From Salinihabitans flavidus (GTDB lineage Bacteria; Pseudomonadota; Alphaproteobacteria; Rhodobacterales; Rhodobacteraceae): a DNA stretch of 64,000 nucleotides. Each line of letters starts with the position of its first letter. The first letter of the stretch is position 1. This document shows positions 34,345 through 42,949 of the stretch, piece after piece. The notes under the pieces are model-generated. The model was not told the origin of the DNA, made no database searches, and saw only the letters and a program-made list of their open reading frames with translations. Location of the stretch: NCBI RefSeq assembly GCF_900110425.1, contig NZ_FODS01000012.1, forward strand, positions 44,732-108,731, read 5' to 3'. The position numbers were made by a program, and so were the translations under genes.

Positions 34345-36915
34345 ATGACACCGATCTACGCCTTATCCCTGTCGTTCGAGGGCATCGGCCTGCTGCGGCG
34401 GGTTGAGGACGGCTGGCATGAACTCGGCACGGTGGCACTCGATTCGCCCGATCCCGGCGCCGCGCTGCGCACATTGCGCGAGGAGGCCGAACCGGGGCAG
34501 GCTCCGCTCGCCTGCAAGCTCATCCTGCCCAATGCGCAGATCCGCTATCTCACGCTCGACACCGGACGGATTGACGATGCCGCCCGGCGCGGCGCGGCGG
34601 CCAGGGCGCTTGACGGGGCAACGCCCTACGCGGTCGAGGATCTGAGTTTCGACATCGCCGCCGACGGGGCCACCACATGGGTGGCCGCCGTGGCGCGCGA
34701 GACTCTGCAAGAGGCCGATGACTTCGCCACCGAACACGGGTTCGCCGGTCTCTATTTCACCTCCATTCCGCCCGAGGACGGATTTCCCTCCGAACCGTTC
34801 CTTGGCACCGCCACGGGGGCGGAGGCCATACTCGGCAAGGGCCGGACCCCGGCGGCGGAGGCAGAGCCGGTTCGCATCACGGGCCACGGCCCCCTTCCAT
34901 CGAGCCCGGCGCCCGAAACGCCCAGAACCACCTCAGAGACCGGCGATCCTGCCGCCCCGCCCGACGATCCGGCAACCACCGCGGCAGAAGGCGACGACCC
35001 CACCCCTTCACCGACCGAAGAGGGGCCTGCTCCGGCCTTCACGTCGATTCGGGCGCAGCGCGGAACGCCCCCGCCCGATTCGCCCCGCGCGCCACTGGCC
35101 GGGGCCTCGCGCATCACGGCCGGGCCCGCCGCGCCCGATCTCGCCGTGCCCGAAGACGGCACCGGCGAAACCGCGACAGCAGGCCCCCCCGCCGATCCCG
35201 GCGGGCAGCGCTTCGATCCCGCCGCCATCGTGGCCGGGTTCCGCAAGTCTAAATCGGACGACAGCGCAGAGGCGACGACCGAGGCAGACCCCGAAAAACC
35301 CGCCGCCGCAAGCCCCCGCAAGGGCCTCGGCGCCCGCCTCGCCGCGATCAAGCCGGCGGACAAACCGAAACCCAAACCCAAACCCAAGCCGAAGACCGAA
35401 CCAAAATCCAAATCCAAGGCGACCAAGACCGCCGCGGCCGCGAAGCAGAAGCCATCGAAGACCGACACCCTGATCGCGCCGCCACCGCCGCCCATGCACT
35501 CGGGCGACACGAAGGCGGATGAAAGCGAGCGCATGACCATCTTCGGCGCACGCGAGCAACAGAAGATCGGCGGTAAACCGCGCTATCTCGGGCTGGTGCT
35601 CTCGGTGCTGCTTTTGCTCTTTCTCGCCGGTGTGGCCGCCTGGGCGACGATCTTCCTCGATGGCGGGATCGCCGGGATCTTCCGCAACCGCGAGGCGCCG
35701 CAGATTGCCGCCAGCGACACCGACACCGCGCCCGAGACCGATCCCGGGGCCGGCCCCGATGCCGGGATGGTCGACACCGGCCTCTTGCCGGCCTCGAACC
35801 TTCCTGACCTGCTCCCCGACAGCGCGGAGATCGAAGGGCTCAACGATGACGACGCCGCGATGGACTCGACCCGGCTCTCGCCCTCCGACACGCCCTTGCA
35901 GGACCCCGACATGGATGCGCTGCCGGACCCCGCCACCAGAGAGGCCGCCGCCCCGCCGGAGCGGCCCGATCCCGCCTCCGCACCGATGGACCCCGACGCG
36001 CGCTATGCCGCCACGGGCATCTGGGCCGCGGCGCCCGAGCAATCCCCGACCCCCACGGCGGTTCCGATCGACGATCTTTATGTCGCCTCCATCGACGATG
36101 AGATCGGCGCGCTCGATGCCTTTGCGCTGCCCCAGGCGCCGGATCGCAGCAGCGACATCGCGCCCGGCCGGATACAGTCCCCCCCGCCGCCCGGCACGAC
36201 CTTCGAGTATGACGAGCGTGGCCTGATCCGCGCCACGCCCGACGGCGCGCTGACCCCCGATGGCGTGCGCGTCTATCGCGGCAAGCCCGCGGCCCTGCCC
36301 CCCGCCTATCCCGAACGGGCCGCGGCAGTGATCTCCGTCGCGTCGCCCGAACTGGTCGCCCGCCTCGCCGCCGTGCGCCCGCGCATCCGGCCCGGCGGTC
36401 TGGTGGAAAACAACGAACGCGCGCAGCTTTCGGGCATGACACGCTCCGAACTGGCGTCGCTGCGCCCCCGCCCCCGTCCCGAGACCGACAAGGCCGCGCA
36501 GGAGGTCGACACCACACCCACTGAGCGGGCCATCGCCAGCTCGCTCACGCCGCGCCCGCGCCCCGGCAACATCGACGCCATCGTGCGGGCCGCCCGAGCC
36601 GCGCCCGCCGCGACCCAGACCGCCGCCGCCGCGCCCGCCGCCAGCCAGACCGTTGCGCCAAGCATTCCCACCACCGCCTCCGTGGCGCGACAGGCCACGG
36701 TGCGCGACGCCATCAACATGCGCAAGCTGAACCTGATCGGCGTCTATGGCAGCCCCTCGAACCGCCGCGCCCTCATCCGTCTGTCAAGCGGCAGCTACAA
36801 GAAGGTGAAGGTCGGTGACAGCATCGACGGCGGCCGCGTCGCCGCGATCGGCGACGACGAATTGCGCTATGTGAAATCGGGGCGCGCCGTCGTTCTGAAA
36901 ATGCCCAAGGGCTGA
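34345..36915 (+). CDS. Large single-pass membrane protein with GspL/PilM-like N end and GspC/PilP-like C end
   Basis: 856 residues. Residues about 1-150 resemble the actin-like cytoplasmic part of GspL/PilM (LACKLILPNAQIRYLTLDTG, GATPYAVEDLSFDIAA). Residues about 150-400 are Pro/Ala/Asp-rich, then Lys-Pro repeats (KPKPKPKPKPKTEPKSKSK). One transmembrane helix lies at about 414-438. A long Pro-rich periplasmic part leads to a C-terminal domain (about 783-856, NMRKLNLIGVYGSPSNRRAL then YKKVKVGDSIDGGRVAAI), which looks like the PilP/GspC homology region. No other type II secretion genes are nearby. Function is unknown; envelope machinery linkage is inferred. Confidence 0.65.
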   Translation: MTPIYALSLSFEGIGLLRRVEDGWHELGTVALDSPDPGAALRTLREEAEPGQAPLACKLILPNAQIRYLTLDTGRIDDAARRGAAARALDGATPYAVEDLSFDIAADGATTWVAAVARETLQEADDFATEHGFAGLYFTSIPPEDGFPSEPFLGTATGAEAILGKGRTPAAEAEPVRITGHGPLPSSPAPETPRTTSETGDPAAPPDDPATTAAEGDDPTPSPTEEGPAPAFTSIRAQRGTPPPDSPRAPLAGASRITAGPAAPDLAVPEDGTGETATAGPPADPGGQRFDPAAIVAGFRKSKSDDSAEATTEADPEKPAAASPRKGLGARLAAIKPADKPKPKPKPKPKTEPKSKSKATKTAAAAKQKPSKTDTLIAPPPPPMHSGDTKADESERMTIFGAREQQKIGGKPRYLGLVLSVLLLLFLAGVAAWATIFLDGGIAGIFRNREAPQIAASDTDTAPETDPGAGPDAGMVDTGLLPASNLPDLLPDSAEIEGLNDDDAAMDSTRLSPSDTPLQDPDMDALPDPATREAAAPPERPDPASAPMDPDARYAATGIWAAAPEQSPTPTAVPIDDLYVASIDDEIGALDAFALPQAPDRSSDIAPGRIQSPPPPGTTFEYDERGLIRATPDGALTPDGVRVYRGKPAALPPAYPERAAAVISVASPELVARLAAVRPRIRPGGLVENNERAQLSGMTRSELASLRPRPRPETDKAAQEVDTTPTERAIASSLTPRPRPGNIDAIVRAARAAPAATQTAAAAPAASQTVAPSIPTTASVARQATVRDAINMRKLNLIGVYGSPSNRRALIRLSSGSYKKVKVGDSIDGGRVAAIGDDELRYVKSGRAVVLKMPKG

Positions 36916-36931
36916 CCGGCGCCCGCCCGGC

Positions 36932-37699
36932 CTAGCCCATGATCCCTCGGCGGATCAGGTTCAGCGCCGCGACCACCAGCACCAGAAGCGTCAGCCGCCG
37001 GAACGTGGCCTGCGGAATACGGTCGGCGAACATCCCGCCCAGCCACATCCCCGCCAGCGCCGGTGCCACCAGCAGCAACGAAAACGGCGTTGTGCGCGAA
37101 TCCAGCAGGCCAGAGCCGATGTGGGCGGCGAAAAGCGCCAGCCCGCCAAGCCCGTAGATCACCCCCTGCACCCGCAGGTGCATACGCTTCTCGGTGTCCA
37201 GCGCCGTAAGATAAAGCACCACCGGCGGCCCCCATGTCCCGGCGATTCCGCCAATCGCGCCGGAGATGACCGCCACGCCGGCCTCGATCCGCCGGTCCCG
37301 CGCGCGCAGGTGCAACCGCACCCCGAAAAGCTGGATCAGCGTGAAGACCGCCACCGGAATCCCGATGGCCAGCATCATCGCCTGCTGCGACAGCACCGTG
37401 ACGAACTGCGCCGAGATCGCCAGCGCCACCCCCGCGATCACCAGAAACATCCGGAACGACCGGGCCGAGTCCCACGCCGCGCGCCATCCCTGCCGCAGCG
37501 CCTGAAGCCAGTTGGACACTACTGTTGGCAGGATCAGCCCCGCCAGAGCCAGATGCGGCGGAATGACCATGCTCAGCCCGGAAATCAGGATCATCGGCAT
37601 GGCAAAGCCCACCGTGCCCTTGACCAGCCCGGCCAGAAAGGCAAGTCCCAGACAGACAAGAACAATTTCCGGCGACAGACCGGCGGTCAGAGCATTCAT
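36932..37699 (-). CDS. TauE/SafE family sulfite/sulfoacetate-type exporter
   Basis: About 255 residues, eight hydrophobic segments and the TauE/SafE pattern: LAGLVKGTVGFAMPMILISG near the N terminus and a repeated GAIGGIAGTWGPPVVLYLTA in the second half. The family moves sulfonates, sulfite or related anions. The start at 37699 places the protein just before the first helix, but the ribosome-binding site (AAGGGG) is too close to the ATG. An upstream TTG would add about 17 residues. It converges on the 856-residue protein gene. Confidence 0.82.
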   Translation of the reverse strand: MNALTAGLSPEIVLVCLGLAFLAGLVKGTVGFAMPMILISGLSMVIPPHLALAGLILPTVVSNWLQALRQGWRAAWDSARSFRMFLVIAGVALAISAQFVTVLSQQAMMLAIGIPVAVFTLIQLFGVRLHLRARDRRIEAGVAVISGAIGGIAGTWGPPVVLYLTALDTEKRMHLRVQGVIYGLGGLALFAAHIGSGLLDSRTTPFSLLLVAPALAGMWLGGMFADRIPQATFRRLTLLVLVVAALNLIRRGIMG

Positions 37700-37796
37700 C
37701 CCCTTGCTATAGGCCGCGCGCAGCCGGGCTTCCAGCGATTTTCGACGCAATAAAAGACCGTTTTGAACTCATTTCCGGTATTTTTGTTGTGCTGCA

Positions 37797-37804
37797 CTTG
37801 CAAA
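37797..37804. promoter_or_regulatory. Possible RamB/PccR-type site upstream of the methylsuccinyl-CoA dehydrogenase gene
   Basis: CTTGCAAA (one mismatch to TTTGCAAA) lies about 40 bp upstream of the start codon. TTTGCAAA is the motif reported for PccR/RamB-type regulators of acyl-CoA metabolism in alphaproteobacteria. A single near-match of 8 bp is weak evidence. Confidence 0.25.
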
Positions 37805-37843
37805 CACACTATGTCACGGTGCAGCAAGGAAAGGACATGACTC

Positions 37844-39520
37844 ATGCCCCATGACGGACAGGACGTGACGATGACAACGCCCATTCTCCTCCCCGATCTG
37901 CTGGATCTGACCGGCGCGGCGCTCGCCCCGGTCAAGGCCCTCGCCGACGAGGCGACCGCCCGCCTGCGCGAGGAATTGAGCGAGGATGGCCGCGTCTCCG
38001 CCCCCCTGATGGAGGCGAACCAGTCCGCCGCCCATGGCCTCGCGTGGCTGGCCACCTATGCCCAATCGCTCACGCAGATGCAGGCATGGGCCGAACGGCT
38101 CAGCGCGGATGGCAAATTCACCGAGATCGAGCAGATCATTCACCAGATCGCCTTTGGCGAATACCTCGCGCAGATCTGCGGCGGCATCCCGATGAGCCAG
38201 GGCGAAATCCTGCGCCTGAACGATCTGGGGCTGACCACCGAAACACTCGACACGCCCGAGATCCGCACGCTGACGGCTTCGGGCAACTCGCAGGCCGCCC
38301 GCACCCGGCTGGTCGAGCTGATGCAGGAGCAGTCGGCCAATATCACCGTCGGCGCCACCGGCCTCGAAGACGAGCTTGAGATGATCCGCGAACAGTTCCG
38401 CCGCTTCACGGTGGACCGCGTGGACCCGCACGCCCACGGCTGGCACCTGCGCGATGAGCTGATCCCGATGGAGATCATCGATGAACTGGCGGAAATGGGC
38501 GTTTTCGGCCTCACCATCCCCGAGGAATACGGCGGGCTCGGCCTGTCCAAGGCATCGATGGTCGTCGTCTCCGAGGAACTCAGCCGCGGCTATATCGGCG
38601 TCGGCTCACTCGGCACCCGCTCCGAGATTGCCGCCGAGCTGATCCTGTGCGGCGGCACCGACGCGCAAAAGGCGCAGTGGCTGCCCGGCATCGCCAGCGG
38701 GGAAACCCTGCCCACCGCCGTCTTCACCGAACCCAATACCGGCTCCGACCTCGGCAGCCTGCGCACCCGCGCGGTGAAAACCGACGATGGTTACGAGATC
38801 ACCGGCAACAAGACATGGATCACCCATGCCGCGCGCACCCATGTGATGACGCTTCTGGCGCGCACCGATCCGTCAAGCACCGACCACCGGGGCCTGTCGA
38901 TGTTTCTGGCCGAAAAGACTCCCGGCACCGACGAAGACCCCTTTCCCACCCCCGGCATGAGCGGCGGCGAGATAGAGGTACTCGGCTATCGCGGTATGAA
39001 GGAATACGAACTGGGCTTCGACGGCTTCAAGGTCGCCGCCGACAACCTGCTGGGCGGGGAGGAGGGCAAGGGCTTCAAACAGCTCATGCAGACCTTCGAA
39101 TCGGCCCGCATCCAGACCGCCGCCCGTGCCGTGGGCGTGGCGCAGGCCGCGCTCGATGTCGCCATGCGATATGCGCAGGACCGCAAGCAATTCGGCAAGC
39201 CGCTGATCGACTTTCCCCGCGTGTCGGGCAAGCTGGCGATGATGGCGGTGGAGATCATGATCGCCCGGCAGCTCACCTATTTCTCCGCATGGGAAAAGGA
39301 CAATGACCGGCGCTGCGACCTTGAGGCGGGAATGGCAAAACTTCTGGGTGCGCGCGTGGCATGGGCCGCCGCCGACAACGGCCTGCAAATTCATGGCGGC
39401 AACGGCTTCGCGCTGGAATACACGATCTCGCGCATCCTCTGCGATGCCCGCATCCTCAATATCTTCGAGGGCGCGGCGGAGATTCAGGCGCAGGTCATCG
39501 CCCGCCGCCTTCTGGGCTGA
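37844..39520 (+). CDS. mcd: Acyl-CoA dehydrogenase, probably (2S)-methylsuccinyl-CoA dehydrogenase
   Basis: 558 residues, about 170 longer than ordinary acyl-CoA dehydrogenases. The extension is N-terminal (residues 1-170), as in methylsuccinyl-CoA dehydrogenase of the ethylmalonyl-CoA pathway. FAD-domain motifs follow: FGLTIPEEYGGLGLSKASMV, FTEPNTGSDLGSLRTRAV, GNKTWITHAARTHVMTLLAR, and the C-terminal LQIHGGNGFALEYTISRIL. The enzyme oxidises methylsuccinyl-CoA to mesaconyl-CoA during acetyl-CoA assimilation. ATG 37844 with AAGGA nine bases upstream; an ATG at 37871 is also possible. TetR follows at once on the same strand. Confidence 0.85.
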   Translation: MPHDGQDVTMTTPILLPDLLDLTGAALAPVKALADEATARLREELSEDGRVSAPLMEANQSAAHGLAWLATYAQSLTQMQAWAERLSADGKFTEIEQIIHQIAFGEYLAQICGGIPMSQGEILRLNDLGLTTETLDTPEIRTLTASGNSQAARTRLVELMQEQSANITVGATGLEDELEMIREQFRRFTVDRVDPHAHGWHLRDELIPMEIIDELAEMGVFGLTIPEEYGGLGLSKASMVVVSEELSRGYIGVGSLGTRSEIAAELILCGGTDAQKAQWLPGIASGETLPTAVFTEPNTGSDLGSLRTRAVKTDDGYEITGNKTWITHAARTHVMTLLARTDPSSTDHRGLSMFLAEKTPGTDEDPFPTPGMSGGEIEVLGYRGMKEYELGFDGFKVAADNLLGGEEGKGFKQLMQTFESARIQTAARAVGVAQAALDVAMRYAQDRKQFGKPLIDFPRVSGKLAMMAVEIMIARQLTYFSAWEKDNDRRCDLEAGMAKLLGARVAWAAADNGLQIHGGNGFALEYTISRILCDARILNIFEGAAEIQAQVIARRLLG

Positions 39521-39605
39521 GCTCCCCTTTGATCCCCCCGCACCAGCGACGGGGACCGATGGCGCCCCCCTTCACCGAATGGCCGAAACGCTGTAGGCAA
39601 CGCCC

Positions 39606-40133
39606 ATGACACAGCGACTCACCCCAGAGGCATGGCTTGCCGCCGGTCTCACCGCGCTGGAGGTGGACGGCCCGACCGCGCTGCGCGCCGAATCGCTGGC
39701 GCGCGGGCTGGGCACGACCAAGGGCTCCTTCTACTGGCATTTCGCGGATCTTCCCGATTTCCACGCCCGCCTTCTGGCGCATTGGGCGGACATCGCCACC
39801 GCCCGTTTCGCCGCCCTCGCGCAGGAGGGGGAGACCGCCATCGCCCGGCTGCGCGGGCTGGGACGGGCGGCGCTCGATGCGCCTGCGGAACCGGCGCTCC
39901 GGGCCTGGGCGCTGGATCATCGCGGCGCGTCGCGCACGCTCGCCGAAGTGGACGCCGCCCGGCAGGCCATGCTCGCCGCCCTTCTGGCGGAACTGGGCCT
40001 GTCCAACCCCGAACTGGCCCGCATCCTCTATGCCGCGCGCATCGGCATGGCGGACCTTTCGGCGCGCGACGGACAGACCGGCGAAGAGGCGATGGCCACG
40101 CTCATCGACCTCGTGCTGGCGCTCCACGGCTAG
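39606..40133 (+). CDS. TetR/AcrR-family transcriptional regulator
   Basis: 175 residues. The N-terminal helix-turn-helix contains LRAESLARGLGTTKGSFYWH, a classic TetR recognition region (TKGSFYWHF). The C-terminal ligand domain is Ala-rich and not assignable. It lies 85 bp downstream of the methylsuccinyl-CoA dehydrogenase gene on the same strand; it may control that gene or its own, which is inferred from position only. Confidence 0.87.
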   Translation: MTQRLTPEAWLAAGLTALEVDGPTALRAESLARGLGTTKGSFYWHFADLPDFHARLLAHWADIATARFAALAQEGETAIARLRGLGRAALDAPAEPALRAWALDHRGASRTLAEVDAARQAMLAALLAELGLSNPELARILYAARIGMADLSARDGQTGEEAMATLIDLVLALHG

Positions 40134-40214
40134 GCCCCCGCAACGCACGCCCCCCGGCCGTCCGCGCAACGCGCGCGGGCTTCACCACGGCCCGGCCGGG
40201 CACGATCCGGAAAT

Positions 40215-40307
40215 CAATACCGACGTAATACCGACGTTTTACCGACGTGATACCGAAAGTGGTTTTTCAGCGATTTCAGCGCGTTAACCCTGATTCGCCC
40301 AATCAGG
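40215..40307 (+). repeat. Intergenic 11-bp iteron repeat, copy C (full form)
   Basis: Units CCGACGTAATA (40220), CCGACGTTTTA (40231), CCGACGTGATA (40242) and CCGAAAGTGGT (40253) are followed by a T5 tract, ATTTCAGCG, and GTTAACCCTGATTCGCC (40283-40299). The tail also forms CCTGATT-CGCCC-AATCAGG (40289-40307), overlapping the stop codon of the convergent nucleotidyltransferase gene. It fills the gap after the TetR gene. Confidence 0.8.
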
Positions 40308-41055
40308 CCGACACCGCGTCATTTTCCACGATCCGGGGCCAGACGGTCTTCAGCGCGCGTTCATACATCGCCTCGTCGTCAATCTCCGCCCAGGCGAGGT
40401 CTTCTATCAGGCAGCAGGGCAAATCCGCCTCCTGCGCCAGCCGGACAAGCGACGGCTCGTATTCGGACTTGGGATCTTCCGACAGAACCTGCCGCGCCAC
40501 CTGTCGAAGCCGCTCTGCCATCTCTGCGGAAAATCCCGTGATTCCAGTGTGTTCCCCGAAATGCGGCTCCGGCCTTGCGTGGCGATTCTTGGACATTTCC
40601 TCGAACGCCGGCATCGGCCCGCCCGTGTCGCGCACCCAGACGAATTGCTCATCGGTGGCCTTTGTCTCGCCCGAGATCACAAGCACCGTCTCCCCCGGCG
40701 TCACCGGCGCCAGCGCGCGGCGCTCATAGACCAGATCGCTCTCCACGATCACCACCGGCCCCTCAAGCCCCTCCAGCCCCGTCAGCATGGACCGAAGGCT
40801 GCCCGTTTCGGCGTAAAGCGGGTTATGCAGACACTCCACATCCCCCACCCCGGCAAACAGCGCCTCATACTGATCGGCAAGGTGTCCGGTCACGATCCGG
40901 ATGTGTCCCACGCCATGCGCGCGCAGCATCCCGACGGACCGCTCGATGATCCTGCGGCCTTCAATCTGAAGGAACCCCTTGGGGTGCTCGCGCCCGCGCG
41001 CGCCCATCCGCATACCGCGCCCGGCGGCAATAATTAATGCATTGAAATCAGCCAT
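40303..41055 (-). CDS. Nucleotidyltransferase (LicC/phosphocholine-cytidylyltransferase-like)
   Basis: 250 residues. The N-terminal NTP-binding motif is ALIIAAGRGMRMGARGREHP, ending in PKGFLQI; IVESDLVYERRALAP supplies the conserved Asp, and FVWVRDTGGPMPAFEEMSK and HFGEHTGITGFSAEM follow. The pattern fits small cytidylyltransferases activating a phospho-alcohol or sugar phosphate to a CDP derivative. It is divergent (82-bp gap) from a CDP-alcohol phosphatidyltransferase gene, the natural consumer of a CDP product. The exact alcohol is unknown. Confidence 0.75.
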   Translation of the reverse strand: MADFNALIIAAGRGMRMGARGREHPKGFLQIEGRRIIERSVGMLRAHGVGHIRIVTGHLADQYEALFAGVGDVECLHNPLYAETGSLRSMLTGLEGLEGPVVIVESDLVYERRALAPVTPGETVLVISGETKATDEQFVWVRDTGGPMPAFEEMSKNRHARPEPHFGEHTGITGFSAEMAERLRQVARQVLSEDPKSEYEPSLVRLAQEADLPCCLIEDLAWAEIDDEAMYERALKTVWPRIVENDAVSA

Positions 41056-41137
41056 TTGCCTGCTATCGCTCCCAAACCGCTCGCGCATTCGCGCAACCCT
41101 ATGGTAGGAACCAATCCATTGCAAGAAGGGGGTAGGC

Positions 41138-41815
41138 GTGACCGCATCCGATAGCCTGTCGTTTCGGGCCGTGCTGGCCAGTTTCGACGCCGAACAGCGG
41201 CGTCGGGAATGGGCGACCGATTGGTCCATCGTGCTGCTCTATCGCGCACCGGGGCTGGTGCTGGCCTGGCTTTTCCTGCGTCTCGGGCTCTTGCCAACGA
41301 CGGTCACGCTCATCGGCCTTGGCCTCAGCCTCGCCCTCCCGCTGACGGCCGGGGTGCTCCCGCTCTCCATCGCGGGAATCGCCGTCTTCGCGCTGGCGCT
41401 GGCGTTCCAGATCACCGATTGCGCCGACGGCACCATGGCCCGCGCCTCCGGTCAGATCAGCGCGACCGGCGGGCGCGCCGATTTCCTTGTGGATATGGCG
41501 CATTGGGGGCTGCTCTATGTCTCTCTGGGGCTTCTCGCCGACCGGACCTTCGGCACTGCGGGGCTTTGGTCCGCGCTCGGCGCCACCGCCGGGTGGATGC
41601 GGCTCTACGCGCGCACCTGCAACGACGCGGCCGCCGAGCGTCCCGACGACGGCTCCCCCAAGCCGCCCAATCCACTCATCGGCTTCATAGCCGGCCTCTA
41701 CGGCCTGATCCCCTTCACCGCACTGGCCCCGAATCTCCTGCATATCTGGGTGATCGGACTTGTGATCTACAGCGCGCTCGACATCGCCGACGCTCTTTTC
41801 AACGCGTTCAGATGA
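41138..41815 (+). CDS. CDP-alcohol phosphatidyltransferase family protein
   Basis: 225 residues with several membrane helices. The family motif is complete: DCADGTMARASGQISATGG continuing into RADFLVD, matching D-x2-DG-x2-AR-x8-G-x3-D-x3-D, the metal/CDP-binding site. Members transfer a phospho-alcohol from a CDP-alcohol to an acceptor alcohol in the membrane. The start is GTG 41138 with AAGGGGG upstream. It is coupled to the following glycosyltransferase by an ATGA overlap. The acceptor could be a lipid or a glycan precursor. Confidence 0.87.
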   Translation: MTASDSLSFRAVLASFDAEQRRREWATDWSIVLLYRAPGLVLAWLFLRLGLLPTTVTLIGLGLSLALPLTAGVLPLSIAGIAVFALALAFQITDCADGTMARASGQISATGGRADFLVDMAHWGLLYVSLGLLADRTFGTAGLWSALGATAGWMRLYARTCNDAAAERPDDGSPKPPNPLIGFIAGLYGLIPFTALAPNLLHIWVIGLVIYSALDIADALFNAFR

Positions 41816-42930
41816 AGATCGTCCAGATCAGCCCCTATCCCATGTCGCGCCCCGGCGGCGTGCAAAGCAATATCCGCGATCTTTCCGAATGGCTGCGCGC
41901 GCAGGGCCATGAGGTGCGGATCGTGGCCCCGCCCGGTGGCGCACCCGGCACTGACAAGGGCTTGATTGAACTGGGAAAGACGCGGGTGGTCTCCATCCAC
42001 GGCACCACGTTCGAGTTGTCGCGCGCCAGCCGGCCAGAGCTTACCACCTGCGTTGCCGATCTGCGCGACTGGGGGGCCGACGTGGTGCATCTGCACACCC
42101 CCTGGACACCCATGCTCGCCTGGCAACTTTGGCGCCGGCTGTCGCTTCCGTCGGTGGCGACCTTTCACGCCACCCTCCCAAGAGACGGCGGCCTTGATCC
42201 GGTTTCATGGTTCCTGCGCCGTGCCGCGCGATATTTTCACCGCCGGCTGGATGCCATCATCGTGCCATCCAAGGCTCCGCAGGATCAATGGCGCGCCCTC
42301 GGTCTCTCGCCCGCGCCGCAGATCCTGCCGCCCGCGATCGACCTGTCGGCATGGCGCGCTGCGCGCCGTGCGCAACCGCCCCGGACCGGGCCGTTCCACG
42401 TCGTTTACATGGGCCGCCTGGAAGAGCGGAAGGGCGTCCGGATCCTGCTGGACGCATGGCCCGAGGTCGTGAAAAACATGCCGGACGCGCGGCTGACCAT
42501 CGCCGGAAGCGGCACGCTCGAGGGCGCCATCAAGGACCGTGTGGCGTCAATGAACCTGCCGGGACTCAGCCTGCGCCCGGCTCCGGCCAACACCCCCGCC
42601 CGCGCCCTCATCGCCAGCGCGGACGTCTTCGCAGCCCCTGCATTGCATGGCGAAAGCTTCGGACTGGTGCTGATCGAGGCGATGTCGGCCGGGGCCCTGC
42701 CCGTGGCCGCCGCGAACGAGGGGTTTTCCACCGTGATGACCGGCGAGGGCGAGGAACTGCTGACCCCGCCCGGCGATGCCAGCGCACTGGCGGAGAAACT
42801 CATCGCGCTGGCCAGAGACGATGCCTTGCGCGAGCGGCTAGGCATCTGGGCACAGAATCATGCGCTGCGGTTCGACGTGGTACAGCAAGGTCCGGCCTAT
42901 CTTGGCGCATTCGAACGCGCGCTCGGCTGA
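41812..42930 (+). CDS. Glycosyltransferase family 4 protein
   Basis: 372 residues with the GT-B fold: MKIVQISPYPMSRPGGVQSN in the N-terminal domain, VHLHTPWTPMLAWQLW, and the GT4 C-terminal donor site VVYMGRLEERKGVRILLDAW and the E-x7-E element GESFGLVLIEAMSAGALPVA. It transfers a sugar from a nucleotide donor with retention. It overlaps the CDP-alcohol phosphatidyltransferase gene by 4 bp, so the pair likely acts on the same surface glycan. The donor sugar is not predictable. Confidence 0.9.
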   Translation: MKIVQISPYPMSRPGGVQSNIRDLSEWLRAQGHEVRIVAPPGGAPGTDKGLIELGKTRVVSIHGTTFELSRASRPELTTCVADLRDWGADVVHLHTPWTPMLAWQLWRRLSLPSVATFHATLPRDGGLDPVSWFLRRAARYFHRRLDAIIVPSKAPQDQWRALGLSPAPQILPPAIDLSAWRAARRAQPPRTGPFHVVYMGRLEERKGVRILLDAWPEVVKNMPDARLTIAGSGTLEGAIKDRVASMNLPGLSLRPAPANTPARALIASADVFAAPALHGESFGLVLIEAMSAGALPVAAANEGFSTVMTGEGEELLTPPGDASALAEKLIALARDDALRERLGIWAQNHALRFDVVQQGPAYLGAFERALG

Positions 42931-42949
42931 CTCATACCGGCCTCACGTC

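Noticed and set aside
35360..35420. Lys-Pro codon repeats in the 856-residue protein as a sign of frameshift or assembly error
   Set aside because: The frame remains open through the stretch and the downstream transmembrane and PilP-like domains are in the same frame.
41209..42930. A 573-codon frame suggesting a fusion of the CDP-alcohol phosphatidyltransferase and glycosyltransferase
   Set aside because: The upstream part is out of frame with the phosphatidyltransferase motif; the true glycosyltransferase starts at the ATGA overlap at 41812.
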